The translations under genes were made by a program, and so were the position numbers. DNA of 64,000 bases from Pedobacter sp. AJM. Its GTDB lineage: Bacteria; Bacteroidota; Bacteroidia; Sphingobacteriales; Sphingobacteriaceae. The DNA is taken from positions 1 to 64,000 of the forward strand of contig NZ_NHOT01000017.1 of assembly GCF_002197755.1 (NCBI RefSeq), written 5' to 3'. Each line of letters opens with the position of its first letter. The first letter of the stretch is position 1. The notes under the pieces are model-generated. The model searched no databases and was not told where the DNA came from. It worked only from the letters and a program-made list of their open reading frames with translations. Below, in pieces: positions 52,558-61,149 of the stretch.

Positions 52558-53670
52558 ATGAAAATCATATATAAAAACCCTATAGTCATTTCTCTGACAG
52601 GACTATTTTTCATGTTGATATTTATCGCCTCCTGCAAAAAGGAGGTAGAGGGGCAAGGCATGCCCGCTATCACCAGGGTGCGCACCCTGGTGAAGCCTGG
52701 AGTGGCTCAACCAACGGCTTTAGATTCTACAGTCACCTCAGGTGATGTCGGCGTGACTTATGTAATTGAAGGTGCAAACCTGAAGAGTACAAACAAAGTG
52801 GAATTTAATGGCATATCAGCCTATTTGAATACTGCCCTGTTCAGCGATAACAGTATCGTGGTGATGATTCCTGCCACAGCTTCCTGGATCAATCAAACCG
52901 GTAAATTGGTGCTGACTAATGCATCTGGAACGGTAAGTTTTGATTTTAGCATCAAACAACCACCTCCGGTAATTACTGACTTAAGCCAGTTTGCCGGAAA
53001 TGCAGGCGATGAGTTAACCATTACCGGCTTACGTTTCGATCAGGTATCCAGTGTTAAATTTGGGACGGTTGAAGCGAGGATAGTTTCCTCGAAAAGTACA
53101 GAACTAAAGGTAACCGTACCTAACGGTGGCCTTGGTGCGGTAAGTGTAACTACCCCGGGAGGAACCAGTACTGGTCCGTATGTATCTTATGATGGAACGG
53201 CAGTGCCGATATTATTGCCATTTGGATTTAAACACTTGTTTTACGACGATCAGATCACAGCAGGTTACGATTTCAATTTTGGCGGTGCCAGTGGAGATGT
53301 AAGTAACACAGAGATGGTTAAAAGGGGCAGCCATGCCATCAAACTTACGTACACCGGTAATTATGCCGGATATGCTGTGGGTAGCAATGATCCTGTAGAC
53401 CTGAGCGATAAAACTTATGTTAAATTCTCGATATATGGAACAACCGGAACCGAAGGCAAGGTGGTAAAGATCGGATTGAATGATTTCGACAACCGTCAGG
53501 TCAGCATTGTATTACATGCCGGTAAATGGACAACCTATGTAGTGCCTTTGGAGCGTTTCCAAAATGCCAGCCAGCCAGGTAAACCAACCAGCCTCAACTG
53601 GATTGGCTTTCAGGAGTTGAGTGGTAATGCGCCGGAAACGATCTTCCTGGATGATATCGGTGTATATTAA
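52558..53670 (+). CDS. IPT/TIG-domain surface lipoprotein, probable glycan-binding protein
   Basis: 370 residues. The lipobox FIASC puts lipidation at Cys26. Two immunoglobulin-like IPT/TIG repeats follow (VTYVIEGANLKSTNKVEFNG and ITDLSQFAGNAGDELTITG), then a beta-sandwich of about 150 residues (HLFYDDQITAGYDFNFGG, IFLDDIGVY). Such proteins follow susD in beta-glucan loci and present a C-terminal glycan-binding domain above the membrane. It starts six bases after the SusD stop. Confidence 0.85.
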   Translation: MKIIYKNPIVISLTGLFFMLIFIASCKKEVEGQGMPAITRVRTLVKPGVAQPTALDSTVTSGDVGVTYVIEGANLKSTNKVEFNGISAYLNTALFSDNSIVVMIPATASWINQTGKLVLTNASGTVSFDFSIKQPPPVITDLSQFAGNAGDELTITGLRFDQVSSVKFGTVEARIVSSKSTELKVTVPNGGLGAVSVTTPGGTSTGPYVSYDGTAVPILLPFGFKHLFYDDQITAGYDFNFGGASGDVSNTEMVKRGSHAIKLTYTGNYAGYAVGSNDPVDLSDKTYVKFSIYGTTGTEGKVVKIGLNDFDNRQVSIVLHAGKWTTYVVPLERFQNASQPGKPTSLNWIGFQELSGNAPETIFLDDIGVY

Positions 53671-53696
53671 TTCTTGCTGTCAAAAATAATCTGATG

Positions 53697-53810
53697 AAAA
53701 AGAGGCTGTCTCATAAATACAAAATGTCATCCTGAACCTGTCACGTTGAGCTTTCCGAAGATTCGGTACAAGTTCAATGATAAATTGATTTATGAAACAG
53801 CCCCTTCTTT
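53697..53810. repeat. Long imperfect inverted repeat (GGCTGTCTCATAAAT type)
   Basis: Arms AGAGGCTGTCTCATAAAT (53701-53718) and ATTTATGAAACAGCCCCTTC (from 53788) pair with few mismatches around a 70-nt loop that contains TGTCATCCTGAACCTGTC. This matches dispersed intergenic repeats seen in many Bacteroidota. It may also weaken or end transcription between the lipoprotein and the next gene. Confidence 0.65.
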
Positions 53811-53836
53811 AGTCTATTAAAATAAAATTTATAGTC

Positions 53837-54385
53837 ATGAATATAATAAAATATGCAGCTGTTGGGATCCTGATGCTAACCGTGAATTACACCAGCATGG
53901 CACAAAAAAACCTGGTGACAAATGGGGGCTTTGAAGATGAACTGAGCGGATGGGTAGACTATTCTGCAAAAGCTACACCCTATATTTTCAGTACCGGAAA
54001 AATGAGTGCTGCTTTATTCTCCGGCGATCCTTCTAAATGGACGGGCATGCATCAAATTGTTGCGCTGCCTAAAAATGCACCGTATATTTTGATGTCTGCC
54101 AGGATCAAAGCAGATGGTGTAAGTACCGGAAAGGAAGACTGGAATGGTGCACTCTTCCTTTTTGAAATGCTGGGAAAGGGCGAAGCCAAAATCGGGGAAG
54201 GGATTAATATTACTTCAGTTACCGGCGATCAGGATTGGAAGCTTTATGAACGTGCATATATTGTTCCGCCAGGTACTACGGGTATCAAACTCTTGTTTGC
54301 TTTGGGTTATGTATCGGGTACCATGTTCGTTGATGATGTTAGTCTTAAAGTGATTAGCCAGGCCGATTATGAGAAATATTTATAA
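53837..54385 (+). CDS. Secreted CBM4/9-like carbohydrate-binding protein
   Basis: 182 residues with a signal peptide ending at SMAQ. The mature part begins NLVTNGGFEDELSGWVDYS, the standard opening of CBM4/CBM9-type jelly-roll domains, and ends MFVDDVSLKVIS, their usual last strand. No catalytic domain is attached, so it is a stand-alone binding module between the surface proteins and the GH9 enzyme. It is probably periplasmic or surface-bound. The next gene starts four bases after its stop. Confidence 0.8.
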   Translation: MNIIKYAAVGILMLTVNYTSMAQKNLVTNGGFEDELSGWVDYSAKATPYIFSTGKMSAALFSGDPSKWTGMHQIVALPKNAPYILMSARIKADGVSTGKEDWNGALFLFEMLGKGEAKIGEGINITSVTGDQDWKLYERAYIVPPGTTGIKLLFALGYVSGTMFVDDVSLKVISQADYEKYL

Positions 54386-54389
54386 GCCT

Positions 54390-56156
54390 ATGAAAATTTA
54401 TATTGTGCTGCTCATGCTGATCAGTATGGGGTTAACCGAAGCGCAGGCCCAAAAGGCCGGGCATCAGGGAATCCTTGTAGATCAGTCAGGTTTTTATCCA
54501 GGTCTGGATAAAAGGGCTGTCATTATCGAAGCTGCTGCGGGCGATGGTTTTGAACTGATTGCCATGCCGGCGGGAAAGCCGGTCTATACCGGGTCGCTCT
54601 CCGGGTTAAAAAGCACCGGCTATTCCGGAATAAAGACCAGGATTGCCGGTTTTAGCAGTTTCCAGCAGCCCGGAAACTATTTGATCCGGGTTCCAGGTGT
54701 AGGTGACTCTCCGGTTTTCAGGATCGCCGACAGTGTGCATCAGGATCTCGCTTTGGCTGGCTTGAAAGCTTTCTATTACCAACGGGCTTCTTCGGCCCTG
54801 GATAAAGATTATGCCGGGAAATGGTATCGCGCATCCGGACATCCGGATACCGCAGTATTGATTCATCCATCTGCGGCCACTAAAAACAGGGTAGCCGGAA
54901 GCCGGATTAATGTGGCGGGCGGCTGGTATGATGCGGGCGACTATAATAAGTATATCGTCAACAGCGGGATTTCTACTGCTACCTTACTATCCGCTTACGA
55001 GGACTTTCCTGACTATTTCCTGAAGCTGAAAACAAGGCTTCCAGATGCGAAGAACAGGGTGCCGGATATATTAACCGAGGCCATTTACAATTTACGCTGG
55101 ATGCTGAAAATGCAGGATCCACATGATGGTGGTGTATACAATAAGTGTACAAATCTCAGTTTCGATGCGATGGTTATGCCTGCGCAGGCTTTGGCACCCA
55201 GATATGTGGTGGCAAAAGGTACTGCCGCAACATTGAACCTTGCTGCGGTTGCCGCTCAGGCATCCCGGATTTTAAGGGATTTTCCTGAACAGTACCCCGG
55301 CCTGGCCGACAGTTGTCGCGCTGCCGCAATTCTAGCCTGGAAATGGGCACTTAAAAATCCAAATCTGCCTTATGATCAGGAGCTGGTGAACAAGACAACT
55401 GATCTGAAAGTTACTACAGGTGCTTATGGCGACAAGGATTTTGAAGATGAATGGAGCTGGGCTGCGGCTGAACTCCTGGCCACTACCGGTGAGTCGCCAT
55501 ATTATGAGGCTTTCTTTGCGCGCCTGAATGCAAAAGTAAATTTACCCAGCTGGAGTTCCGTAGGTATTTTAGGGTATTATTCACTGATCAGGTGTCATGA
55601 TAAACTTCCTGTAAGTTACAGCAGCATCACCAGTATATTGAAGAAAAAGGTACTTTCTATTGCAGACCGCTATTTGCTGGAAGGCAAGACAAGTGCCTAT
55701 GGCTCAGTAATGGGCAGTTCACGATCGGATTTTGTATGGGGAAGTAACTCGGTTGCCATGAACCAGTCTGTTTTGCTCATTAATGCTTACTTATTCACCC
55801 AAAATAAAGATTATCTGAATGCCGCCGCTGGAAACCTGGATTATATCCTGGGAAGAAATGCAACCGGTTATTCTTTTGTTACCGGTATTGGTACCTATTC
55901 ACCCATGAACCCACATCACCGGATTTCTTTTGCTGATGGTGTGGCTGATCCGGTTCCAGGGATGTTGGTTGGTGGCCCCAATCCGGAAAAGCAGGATGGA
56001 CTAAAATATGAATCTGCAGAACCGGAATTGTCTTACCTGGATAATGTGGCTTCTTATGCCAGTAATGAAATAGCCATTAATTGGAATGCGCCTTTGGTAT
56101 ATGTTGCAAATGCACTGGAATGTTTACAAAAGAAAGGGAAGGAAAGTACCAAATAA
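54390..56156 (+). CDS. GH9 endoglucanase (cellulase) with N-terminal Ig-like domain
   Basis: 588 residues from the ATG at 54390, chosen for its signal peptide (MKIYIVLLMLISMGLTEAQAQ minus the last residue); the frame upstream overlaps the previous gene. The CelD_N Ig-like domain spans about 25-105 (ILVDQSGFYPGLDKRAVI). The (alpha/alpha)6 catalytic domain carries Asp181 and Asp184 in GGWYDAGDYNKY (base) and Glu560 in NEIAINWNAP (acid), plus GRNATGYSFVTG and PMNPHHR. It cleaves beta-1,4-glucans inside the chain. No lipobox is seen, so it is likely periplasmic or secreted. Confidence 0.95.
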   Translation: MKIYIVLLMLISMGLTEAQAQKAGHQGILVDQSGFYPGLDKRAVIIEAAAGDGFELIAMPAGKPVYTGSLSGLKSTGYSGIKTRIAGFSSFQQPGNYLIRVPGVGDSPVFRIADSVHQDLALAGLKAFYYQRASSALDKDYAGKWYRASGHPDTAVLIHPSAATKNRVAGSRINVAGGWYDAGDYNKYIVNSGISTATLLSAYEDFPDYFLKLKTRLPDAKNRVPDILTEAIYNLRWMLKMQDPHDGGVYNKCTNLSFDAMVMPAQALAPRYVVAKGTAATLNLAAVAAQASRILRDFPEQYPGLADSCRAAAILAWKWALKNPNLPYDQELVNKTTDLKVTTGAYGDKDFEDEWSWAAAELLATTGESPYYEAFFARLNAKVNLPSWSSVGILGYYSLIRCHDKLPVSYSSITSILKKKVLSIADRYLLEGKTSAYGSVMGSSRSDFVWGSNSVAMNQSVLLINAYLFTQNKDYLNAAAGNLDYILGRNATGYSFVTGIGTYSPMNPHHRISFADGVADPVPGMLVGGPNPEKQDGLKYESAEPELSYLDNVASYASNEIAINWNAPLVYVANALECLQKKGKESTK

Positions 56157-56329
56157 GTTATTGATTAACATGACTATATAAATATCTCTATTATGAGGCA
56201 AAGTATTGATAATTAATTTTAATAACCATACTGCCATTTTTTGATCTTACGGCAGTATTATATATGTTTAGTGATCATTGCAAGCTATTTAGGTTTATAA
56301 TCTACTGATCTTAGGTTTACTCAATTAAT

Positions 56330-56575
56330 ATGAAAAATGCTTTATTGACACTTTTTGCCATCATCAAACATAAACTATGGCGTTTGCTTAACGAATTGAA
56401 AATCAATTTCAAAGGTAAAGCAGCTAATCCTTATGCTGGCGTGCTTGAAATCAGGTGTTTAGCGAAACTTAAATTATGCGGTTTGCATCAACTTGGTGTT
56501 TTAGAGAGCGAAATGGCTTCTGCGCAACAAATTTTGAAGAGTATGATGTATTTGGATTGCCGGGAGTGGAGGTGA
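56330..56575 (+). CDS. Hypothetical 81-residue protein
   Basis: Opens with ATGAAAAATGC after an AT-rich leader and reads a basic N-terminus with a hydrophobic start (MKNALLTLFAIIKHKLWRLL), then KFKG-like basic stretches and two cysteines. No family recognised. It ends just before the inverted repeat at 56584. It may be a remnant of a larger gene or chance. Confidence 0.3.
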   Translation: MKNALLTLFAIIKHKLWRLLNELKINFKGKAANPYAGVLEIRCLAKLKLCGLHQLGVLESEMASAQQILKSMMYLDCREWR

Positions 56576-56583
56576 GTTGGAAA

Positions 56584-56741
56584 GCACACGCGGCACGCGT
56601 GCGCTAGAGGGGTTTATACACTTTAACATCATTTAAAAGCCTCAAATATTAAGTGTTTTCTTGAGGAGATTCTTGGTTATCTGCATTCGAAGTTGGGGAT
56701 GGGATCATAGACCTTCGCTGGCGCACGCGTGCCGCGTGTGC
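56584..56741. repeat. 158-bp segment bounded by perfect 21-bp inverted repeats
   Basis: 56584-56604 (GCACACGCGGCACGCGTGCG plus C) is the exact reverse complement of 56721-56741. A third copy of the right arm lies at 56982-57002 in the tandem duplication. The arms are GC-rich in an AT-rich region and contain the palindrome GCACGCGTGC. The 116 bp between them have no ORF. It looks like a REP-pair or MITE-like element. Confidence 0.75.
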
Positions 56742-57231
56742 AAAACTACTTCCCTCTAAACAAAAAAAGCTCATCTTTCGATGAGCTTCCAATTAGTAGA
56801 GTTAAACCGCTAGAAATCGAACTTGTATGAAGATTTTGAAGCGATAGTAAATTTTGAAAAATTATTGAAGAACAAGATATTGATGATTGCTACAACACCA
56901 GTGTTTTTATCTGTTATACGCCTTTAAGCCATTTTCCAGAAATTTTTTATAGTGGGCTATTTCGTAATCTGCCCTTCGCTGGCGCACGCGTGCCGCGTGT
57001 GCAAAACTACTTCCCTCTAAACAAAAAAGCCCATCTTTCGATGAGCTTCCAAGCAGTAGAGTAATCCGCTAGAAATCGAACTTGTATGAAGATTTTGAAG
57101 CGATAGTAAATTTTGAAAAATTATTGAAGAATAAGATATTGATGATTGCTACAACACCAGTGTTTTTATCTGTTATACGCCTTTAAGCCATTTTCCAGAA
57201 ATTTTTTATAGTGGGCTATTTCGTAATCTGC
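56712..57231. repeat. Tandem duplication of about 260 bp including the dsbD 3' end
   Basis: Copy 1 is 56712-56972 and copy 2 is 56973-57231, both starting CCTTCGCTGGCGCACGCG and ending TTCGTAATCTGC. They differ by a few substitutions and short indels. Each holds the GC-rich arm, a terminator hairpin (AAGCTCATC/GATGAGCTT) and the last 22 or so codons plus stop of the leftward DsbD-like gene. Only copy 2 is joined to the gene; copy 1 is a stranded tail. Confidence 0.88.
57027..57048 (-). terminator. Rho-independent terminator of the dsbD operon
   Basis: On the minus strand AAGCTCATC and GATGGGCTT form a 9-bp stem with one wobble pair around a 4-nt loop, followed by a run of T (plus strand CAAAAAA at 57022-57028). 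It lies about 120 nt after the dsbD stop. A perfect copy is at 56767-56788 in the duplicated unit. Confidence 0.75.
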
Positions 57232-58812
57232 ACCTTGAGGCTGAATTAAAATCTCTTCTGATCTTGGGTTAAGCAGCACATAAAATGGCTGTGAATTGGA
57301 CTTGAACTTTCTTGCCTGAAGGTCGCTCCATTTTTTGCCAATCGTATTCAGTTTCCTGCCTTCCGGGGTAACGACTATATCTGCTGGATCTACTTCTGAT
57401 TTATCATCTACATACAGCTGGATCAGTACATAATCATTGCTAAGCATATTATAAATATCTTTGTCCGGCCAAACGTTAGCCTCCATTTTTCGGCAGTTTA
57501 CGCAGGCATGTCCGGTAAAATCGATCAGCAAGGGCTTGTTCAGTTTTTTTGCAGCAGCTAGTCCTTCCTTGTAATCGAAATATGCATTCAGCTTTAACGG
57601 GGCGTGGAATTTATCAGCATATTTATGAGGGCCATCATTTGTTGCCGGCTGTTTTCCTGCCAATAATCCTGTGGTGTAGAGGTCGAAGTCCTGGGTTTCC
57701 TGAGGCGGCAGGAATGCTGAAACGCTTCGTAGTGGTGCACCCCACATTCCCGGGATGAGGTAAACCGTGAAAGCCAATACTACAATTGACAGGAAAAGCC
57801 TGGGTACGGAGATAAATGCCAGCGGGCTGTCATGCGAAAATCTTAGTTTGCCGAGCAGATAAATCCCCATCATCCCAAAAATTACAATCCATAAACCCAA
57901 AAATATTTCCCTGTCAAACCATTCCCAATGGTACGCTAAATCTACATTGCTCAGGAATTTAAGTGCAAAGGCTAGCTCCAGAAAGCCCAGTACCACCTTC
58001 ACACTATTTAACCACCCGCCAGATTTAGGTAATTTGTTCATGGCGGAGGGGAATAATGCAAATAAGGCAAAGGGAATAGCAAGTGCTAACGAAAAACCAA
58101 ACATCCCAATTGCGGGGCCTAAGAGAGCACCCGTAGTAGCTGCCTGGACCAATAAAGTGCCAATGATGGGGCCGGTACAGGAAAAAGATACCAGTGCCAG
58201 AGTTCCAGCCATGAAAAACAGACCTGCCATCCCACCTTTATCAGAATTGGCATCCATTTTATTTACCCAGTTAGAAGGCAGGGTAATTTCGAAAGCCCCA
58301 AAAAAGGAAGCTGCAAAAATAACCAGCAAAAGGAAAAAAAAGAAGTTAAATATGCCATTCGTTGATAAGCTGTTCAATGCATCGGCACCAAAAACCACAG
58401 TGACCAGCAATCCAAGCACCACATAAATAAGTATAATGAAAATTCCATAAAGTGCTGCCCGTCTGAAAGCCCTGCCTTTTTCGGAGCCTTTTGTAAAAAA
58501 ACTAACTGTTAGAGGAAGCATAGGAAAGATGCATGGCATTAGCAAAGCTGCCATACCACCCAGAAAGCCGGAGATAAAAATCCCCAATAATGTTTTATTT
58601 TCCTGCTTTGGCACAGAAACAGGTTTGTTAGTATCTGTACGTTCGGCCGCTTTTATAGTGTTCGGGGCAGTTTTGAATGAGCTGCTGTCAGTTTCTTGCC
58701 TGATCTCCGTAAAATTGAGATCATCAGTATCAGTGTGTTCCTGTGCATTGCCACTTAAGGATATTGCACAAAACAACAGACAACCAAAGCATATTTTTTT
58801 GATGTATATCAT
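57166..58812 (-). CDS. DsbD-like thiol:disulfide interchange protein (membrane plus thioredoxin parts)
   Basis: 548 residues from the ATG at 58812, which gives a signal peptide ending at GNAQ; the open frame upstream overlaps the preceding gene. A CcdA/DsbD-type membrane domain with about eight helices spans residues 90-390 (ISGFLGGMAALLMPCIFPMLPLTV and FSCTGPIIGTLL carry the two conserved cysteines). The C-terminal thioredoxin-like domain has CxxC in HACVNCRKM. It passes electrons from cytoplasmic thioredoxin to the periplasm. The N-terminal DsbD-alpha domain is encoded separately just upstream. Confidence 0.92.
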   Translation of the reverse strand: MIYIKKICFGCLLFCAISLSGNAQEHTDTDDLNFTEIRQETDSSSFKTAPNTIKAAERTDTNKPVSVPKQENKTLLGIFISGFLGGMAALLMPCIFPMLPLTVSFFTKGSEKGRAFRRAALYGIFIILIYVVLGLLVTVVFGADALNSLSTNGIFNFFFFLLLVIFAASFFGAFEITLPSNWVNKMDANSDKGGMAGLFFMAGTLALVSFSCTGPIIGTLLVQAATTGALLGPAIGMFGFSLALAIPFALFALFPSAMNKLPKSGGWLNSVKVVLGFLELAFALKFLSNVDLAYHWEWFDREIFLGLWIVIFGMMGIYLLGKLRFSHDSPLAFISVPRLFLSIVVLAFTVYLIPGMWGAPLRSVSAFLPPQETQDFDLYTTGLLAGKQPATNDGPHKYADKFHAPLKLNAYFDYKEGLAAAKKLNKPLLIDFTGHACVNCRKMEANVWPDKDIYNMLSNDYVLIQLYVDDKSEVDPADIVVTPEGRKLNTIGKKWSDLQARKFKSNSQPFYVLLNPRSEEILIQPQGADYEIAHYKKFLENGLKAYNR

Positions 58813-58826
58813 ATGCGTTATAATGA

Positions 58827-59276
58827 TTAGTTCACTAAAATACTGAAGTCTATCTGCTCCGGTGGCAAGCATTGTTTATCATTGCACACCATAAATTCTA
58901 TACTGCCCTTCACGGTTGCACTTTTACCTTTCAGTTTTAACTTTTGCTGAAATATGGCCGACTTTTCAAAATAACTTACGTTCATTTTAAAGGTAGATTC
59001 GTATTTAGAAACCGCTTTTGGTTCGGCTGTGCTTCCAATCAGCACATAAGCCATCGATGAGGGAAAAGTAAAAGTTGTTTTAACCGGCCCGCCTTCCTTA
59101 ACAAACTGCGAATATAGGTGCCAGCCCTGATCTATGTTGGCTTTGATGAATACAGTAGCCGTATTTGGCCCTGTTTTTTTTGCTGCATAACTCCATGTTA
59201 CCGGTTTCAGGATCTGGCTATATGCACTGACCTTAATCAGGCATAGAACGGAGAGTAAAAAAATGATTTTTTTCAT
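58827..59276 (-). CDS. Stand-alone DsbD N-terminal (alpha) domain protein
   Basis: 149 residues with a signal peptide ending at SAYSQ. The rest is the immunoglobulin-like DsbD-alpha fold: VTWSYAAKK...VFIKANIDQGWHLYSQF, and MVCNDKQCLPPEQIDF with the redox cysteine pair. It is the periplasmic electron acceptor from the membrane DsbD. In E. coli this domain is fused to DsbD; here it is a separate gene 14 nt upstream of the rest, so the two work as a split system. Confidence 0.9.
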   Translation of the reverse strand: MKKIIFLLSVLCLIKVSAYSQILKPVTWSYAAKKTGPNTATVFIKANIDQGWHLYSQFVKEGGPVKTTFTFPSSMAYVLIGSTAEPKAVSKYESTFKMNVSYFEKSAIFQQKLKLKGKSATVKGSIEFMVCNDKQCLPPEQIDFSILVN

Positions 59277-59305
59277 GTTTGGTTGGTTTGTGTTAGTGAT
59301 GTTTA

Positions 59306-60349
59306 TTATAGCCTGCTAAAGGCCTTGTAATCGATAAAATCTATTTCTGGTGTCAGGTATCCTTCTTTAACCGGTTCCACTTTCATTAAGTCAGTGCTTA
59401 AATATTTTTTGTTGCTGTCAGAGAAAATAGTTACCACACAGTTTTCTATCCCCATTTTCTGTTGTTGTTTTATGGCGCCGATAACATTAGCCCCAGATGA
59501 TATGCCTACTGCCAGGCCTAATTTTTCGGCTAATTTCTGTGCCATTAGGATCGCATCGCCGTCATTTACCTGTACAACTTCATCCAGTTCGCCGAGTTTA
59601 ACAATGTCCGGTATGAACTCGTCTGAGATCCCTTGTATCCTGTGGCTGCCCACTTTGTAGCCTGTCGTTAATGTTGGTGATTCTGCTGGCTCCAGGGGAT
59701 GTACCTTGATGTCTGGATTTTGTTGTTTCAGGAAATTACCTACTCCCATTATAGTCCCACCAGTACCTACTCCAGCTACAAAAGCCTGAGGGGTAATATT
59801 TTTTAAACGCAGCTGTTCCCAGATTTCTTTTCCTGTGGTAAGCTCATGTGCTTCCGGGTTAGCGGTATTCTCAAACTGTTGGGGTAAAAAAATGTTTGGA
59901 TGATTTGCTGCCATTAATTCTGCAAGCTTGATACTGCCTATAAAGCCACCTTCTTCCTTGCTGACAAGAATAATTTGCGCGCCTAAACTTTTGATGATAT
60001 CCATCCGCTCCCTGCTCAACCAATCTGGCATTATGATCGTAACAGGATGACCCAGTGCCTTACCAATAGCAGCAAATGCAATTCCGGTATTCCCGCTAGT
60101 AGCTTCCACAATTCTGTCACCAACGTTTATCCTGGCCTGGGCGTACGCTTTCTTTAAGGTATATAAGGCCATTCTGTCTTTAATGCTTCCGGTTAAGTTA
60201 TAGTGTTCACATTTGACGTAAATTTTGCTCTTATTGCCTTTGTAGGAATAAGTTAGTTCGAGCATTGGCGTATTGCCAACCAGAAGCGATAAATGCTCAA
60301 ATTTCCCCTCTATATCAGCCAGCAGCGTTTTTCCTGTTAATGTTTTCAT
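59306..60349 (-). CDS. Cysteine synthase-family PLP enzyme (CysK/CysM-like)
   Basis: 347 residues of fold-type II. PLP lysine Lys57 lies in LTGSIKDRMA, the substrate loop is EATSGNTGIAFAA, and the phosphate-binding loop is VGTGGTIMGVG. The protein extends about 30 residues past a minimal CysK (ends DLMKVEPVKEGYLTPEIDFIDYKAF), as in Bacteroidota members near this type. It makes cysteine from O-acetylserine (or phosphoserine) and sulfide, or a related beta-replacement. It precedes the DsbD genes on the same strand. A broken Lrp-type regulator lies divergently upstream. Confidence 0.9.
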   Translation of the reverse strand: MKTLTGKTLLADIEGKFEHLSLLVGNTPMLELTYSYKGNKSKIYVKCEHYNLTGSIKDRMALYTLKKAYAQARINVGDRIVEATSGNTGIAFAAIGKALGHPVTIIMPDWLSRERMDIIKSLGAQIILVSKEEGGFIGSIKLAELMAANHPNIFLPQQFENTANPEAHELTTGKEIWEQLRLKNITPQAFVAGVGTGGTIMGVGNFLKQQNPDIKVHPLEPAESPTLTTGYKVGSHRIQGISDEFIPDIVKLGELDEVVQVNDGDAILMAQKLAEKLGLAVGISSGANVIGAIKQQQKMGIENCVVTIFSDSNKKYLSTDLMKVEPVKEGYLTPEIDFIDYKAFSRL

Positions 60350-61149
60350 GCCCTGTTTTAAATTCAGATTTAATGTGAATTACTATGACTTAATTTCGGT
60401 AAAATTCTATATTATAATTTTTCAAATCAATCAAGTTAGTTTTTACCGTAAAATTTTAGCTTTTTTTAAATATTTATAATGATTAATTCAGTAAGACAGT
60501 GTTTTTTAAAAGCATACTGTATTTTTTTACGATTTAGTCAATAACAATATGATGCGACGGGATTAGACCAGATTGATATAGAAATTTTAAAATGCTTACA
60601 GCATGATGCTTCATTAATCAATAACGAAATTTCTTTTAAGCGCCATAAATTTATAGCAACAATAGGTGAGCGTATTCGAAGATTGTAAGAACAAGGCTAT
60701 CTTAAAAGAATTGTGGCATACTGAATAGAAAGAAATATCTACAGAAATCTAACCGCTTTTTCGATGTATTATTAAATGAATACACAGCAAACTTTGATGG
60801 AGTTTTGAAACGGAAGTGACTAAATTTTAAAGAAGCAATGGAATGTTTGCAGATGACACAAACAGGATGTATCACTTCCAAATGATAAATCCTGTTTTTT
60901 TAGCTAAAAATCAATAGCTGTCAATACTTTTTTAAGTTACGCATTGTAAGATAGCCTGTAAAAACTTTCTGAATAATGCGGGAAACACACTCTTCATTGA
61001 TTTTCCAGGAGTCAAATTATTTTGTGATTGATATGGTGTGTTAGGTATTAACCGAATAATACAATATGTTCTGACAACAGTGGTCCGTTCACCTTCATAT
61101 GCAAATACAAACAATTATAATGAATGACCGTCGAGAAACAGAATTAAGT
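60350..61149. other. Gap with a decayed regulator
   Basis: 800 bp between the cysteine synthase start and the M16 peptidase stop. It contains the Lrp/AsnC pseudogene at 60551-60890 and nothing else that looks coding. Confidence 0.7.
60551..60890 (+). pseudogene. Decayed Lrp/AsnC-family transcriptional regulator
   Basis: Reading from 60551 gives LDQIDIEILKCLQHDASL, then ...TIGERIRRL, a stop (60686), EQGYLKRIVAY, a stop (60722), then NLTAFSM. After shifts of frame the plus strand reads FETEVTKF and EAMECLQMTQTG. These pieces match in order the helix-turn-helix and ligand-binding domain of Lrp/AsnC proteins. At least two nonsense changes, two or more frameshifts and no in-frame ATG at the start show a dead gene. 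It is divergent from the cysteine synthase gene and may once have regulated it. Confidence 0.85.

Larger units (their letters stand above)
56157..57165. other. Repeat-rich gap between GH9 and dsbD-like genes
   Basis: About 1 kb. It contains one weak ORF (56330-56575), an inverted-repeat-bounded 158-bp segment (56584-56741), and a tandem duplication (56712-57231) that includes the 3' end of the neighbouring DsbD gene and its terminator. It looks like a hotspot of small rearrangements. Confidence 0.75.

Noticed and set aside
56330..56575. The 81-codon frame as a transposase remnant
   Set aside because: No DDE, HUH or Y1 motif is visible; kept only as a low-confidence hypothetical.
57947..58426. 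159-codon open frame on the plus strand opposite the DsbD-like gene
   Set aside because: The minus strand encodes a clear DsbD membrane domain; the plus-strand frame is Lys/Pro/Ser-rich antisense with no start context or family features.
60932..61114. 60-codon minus-strand frame in the gap before the M16 gene
   Set aside because: No start context, composition like non-coding AT-rich DNA, no motif.
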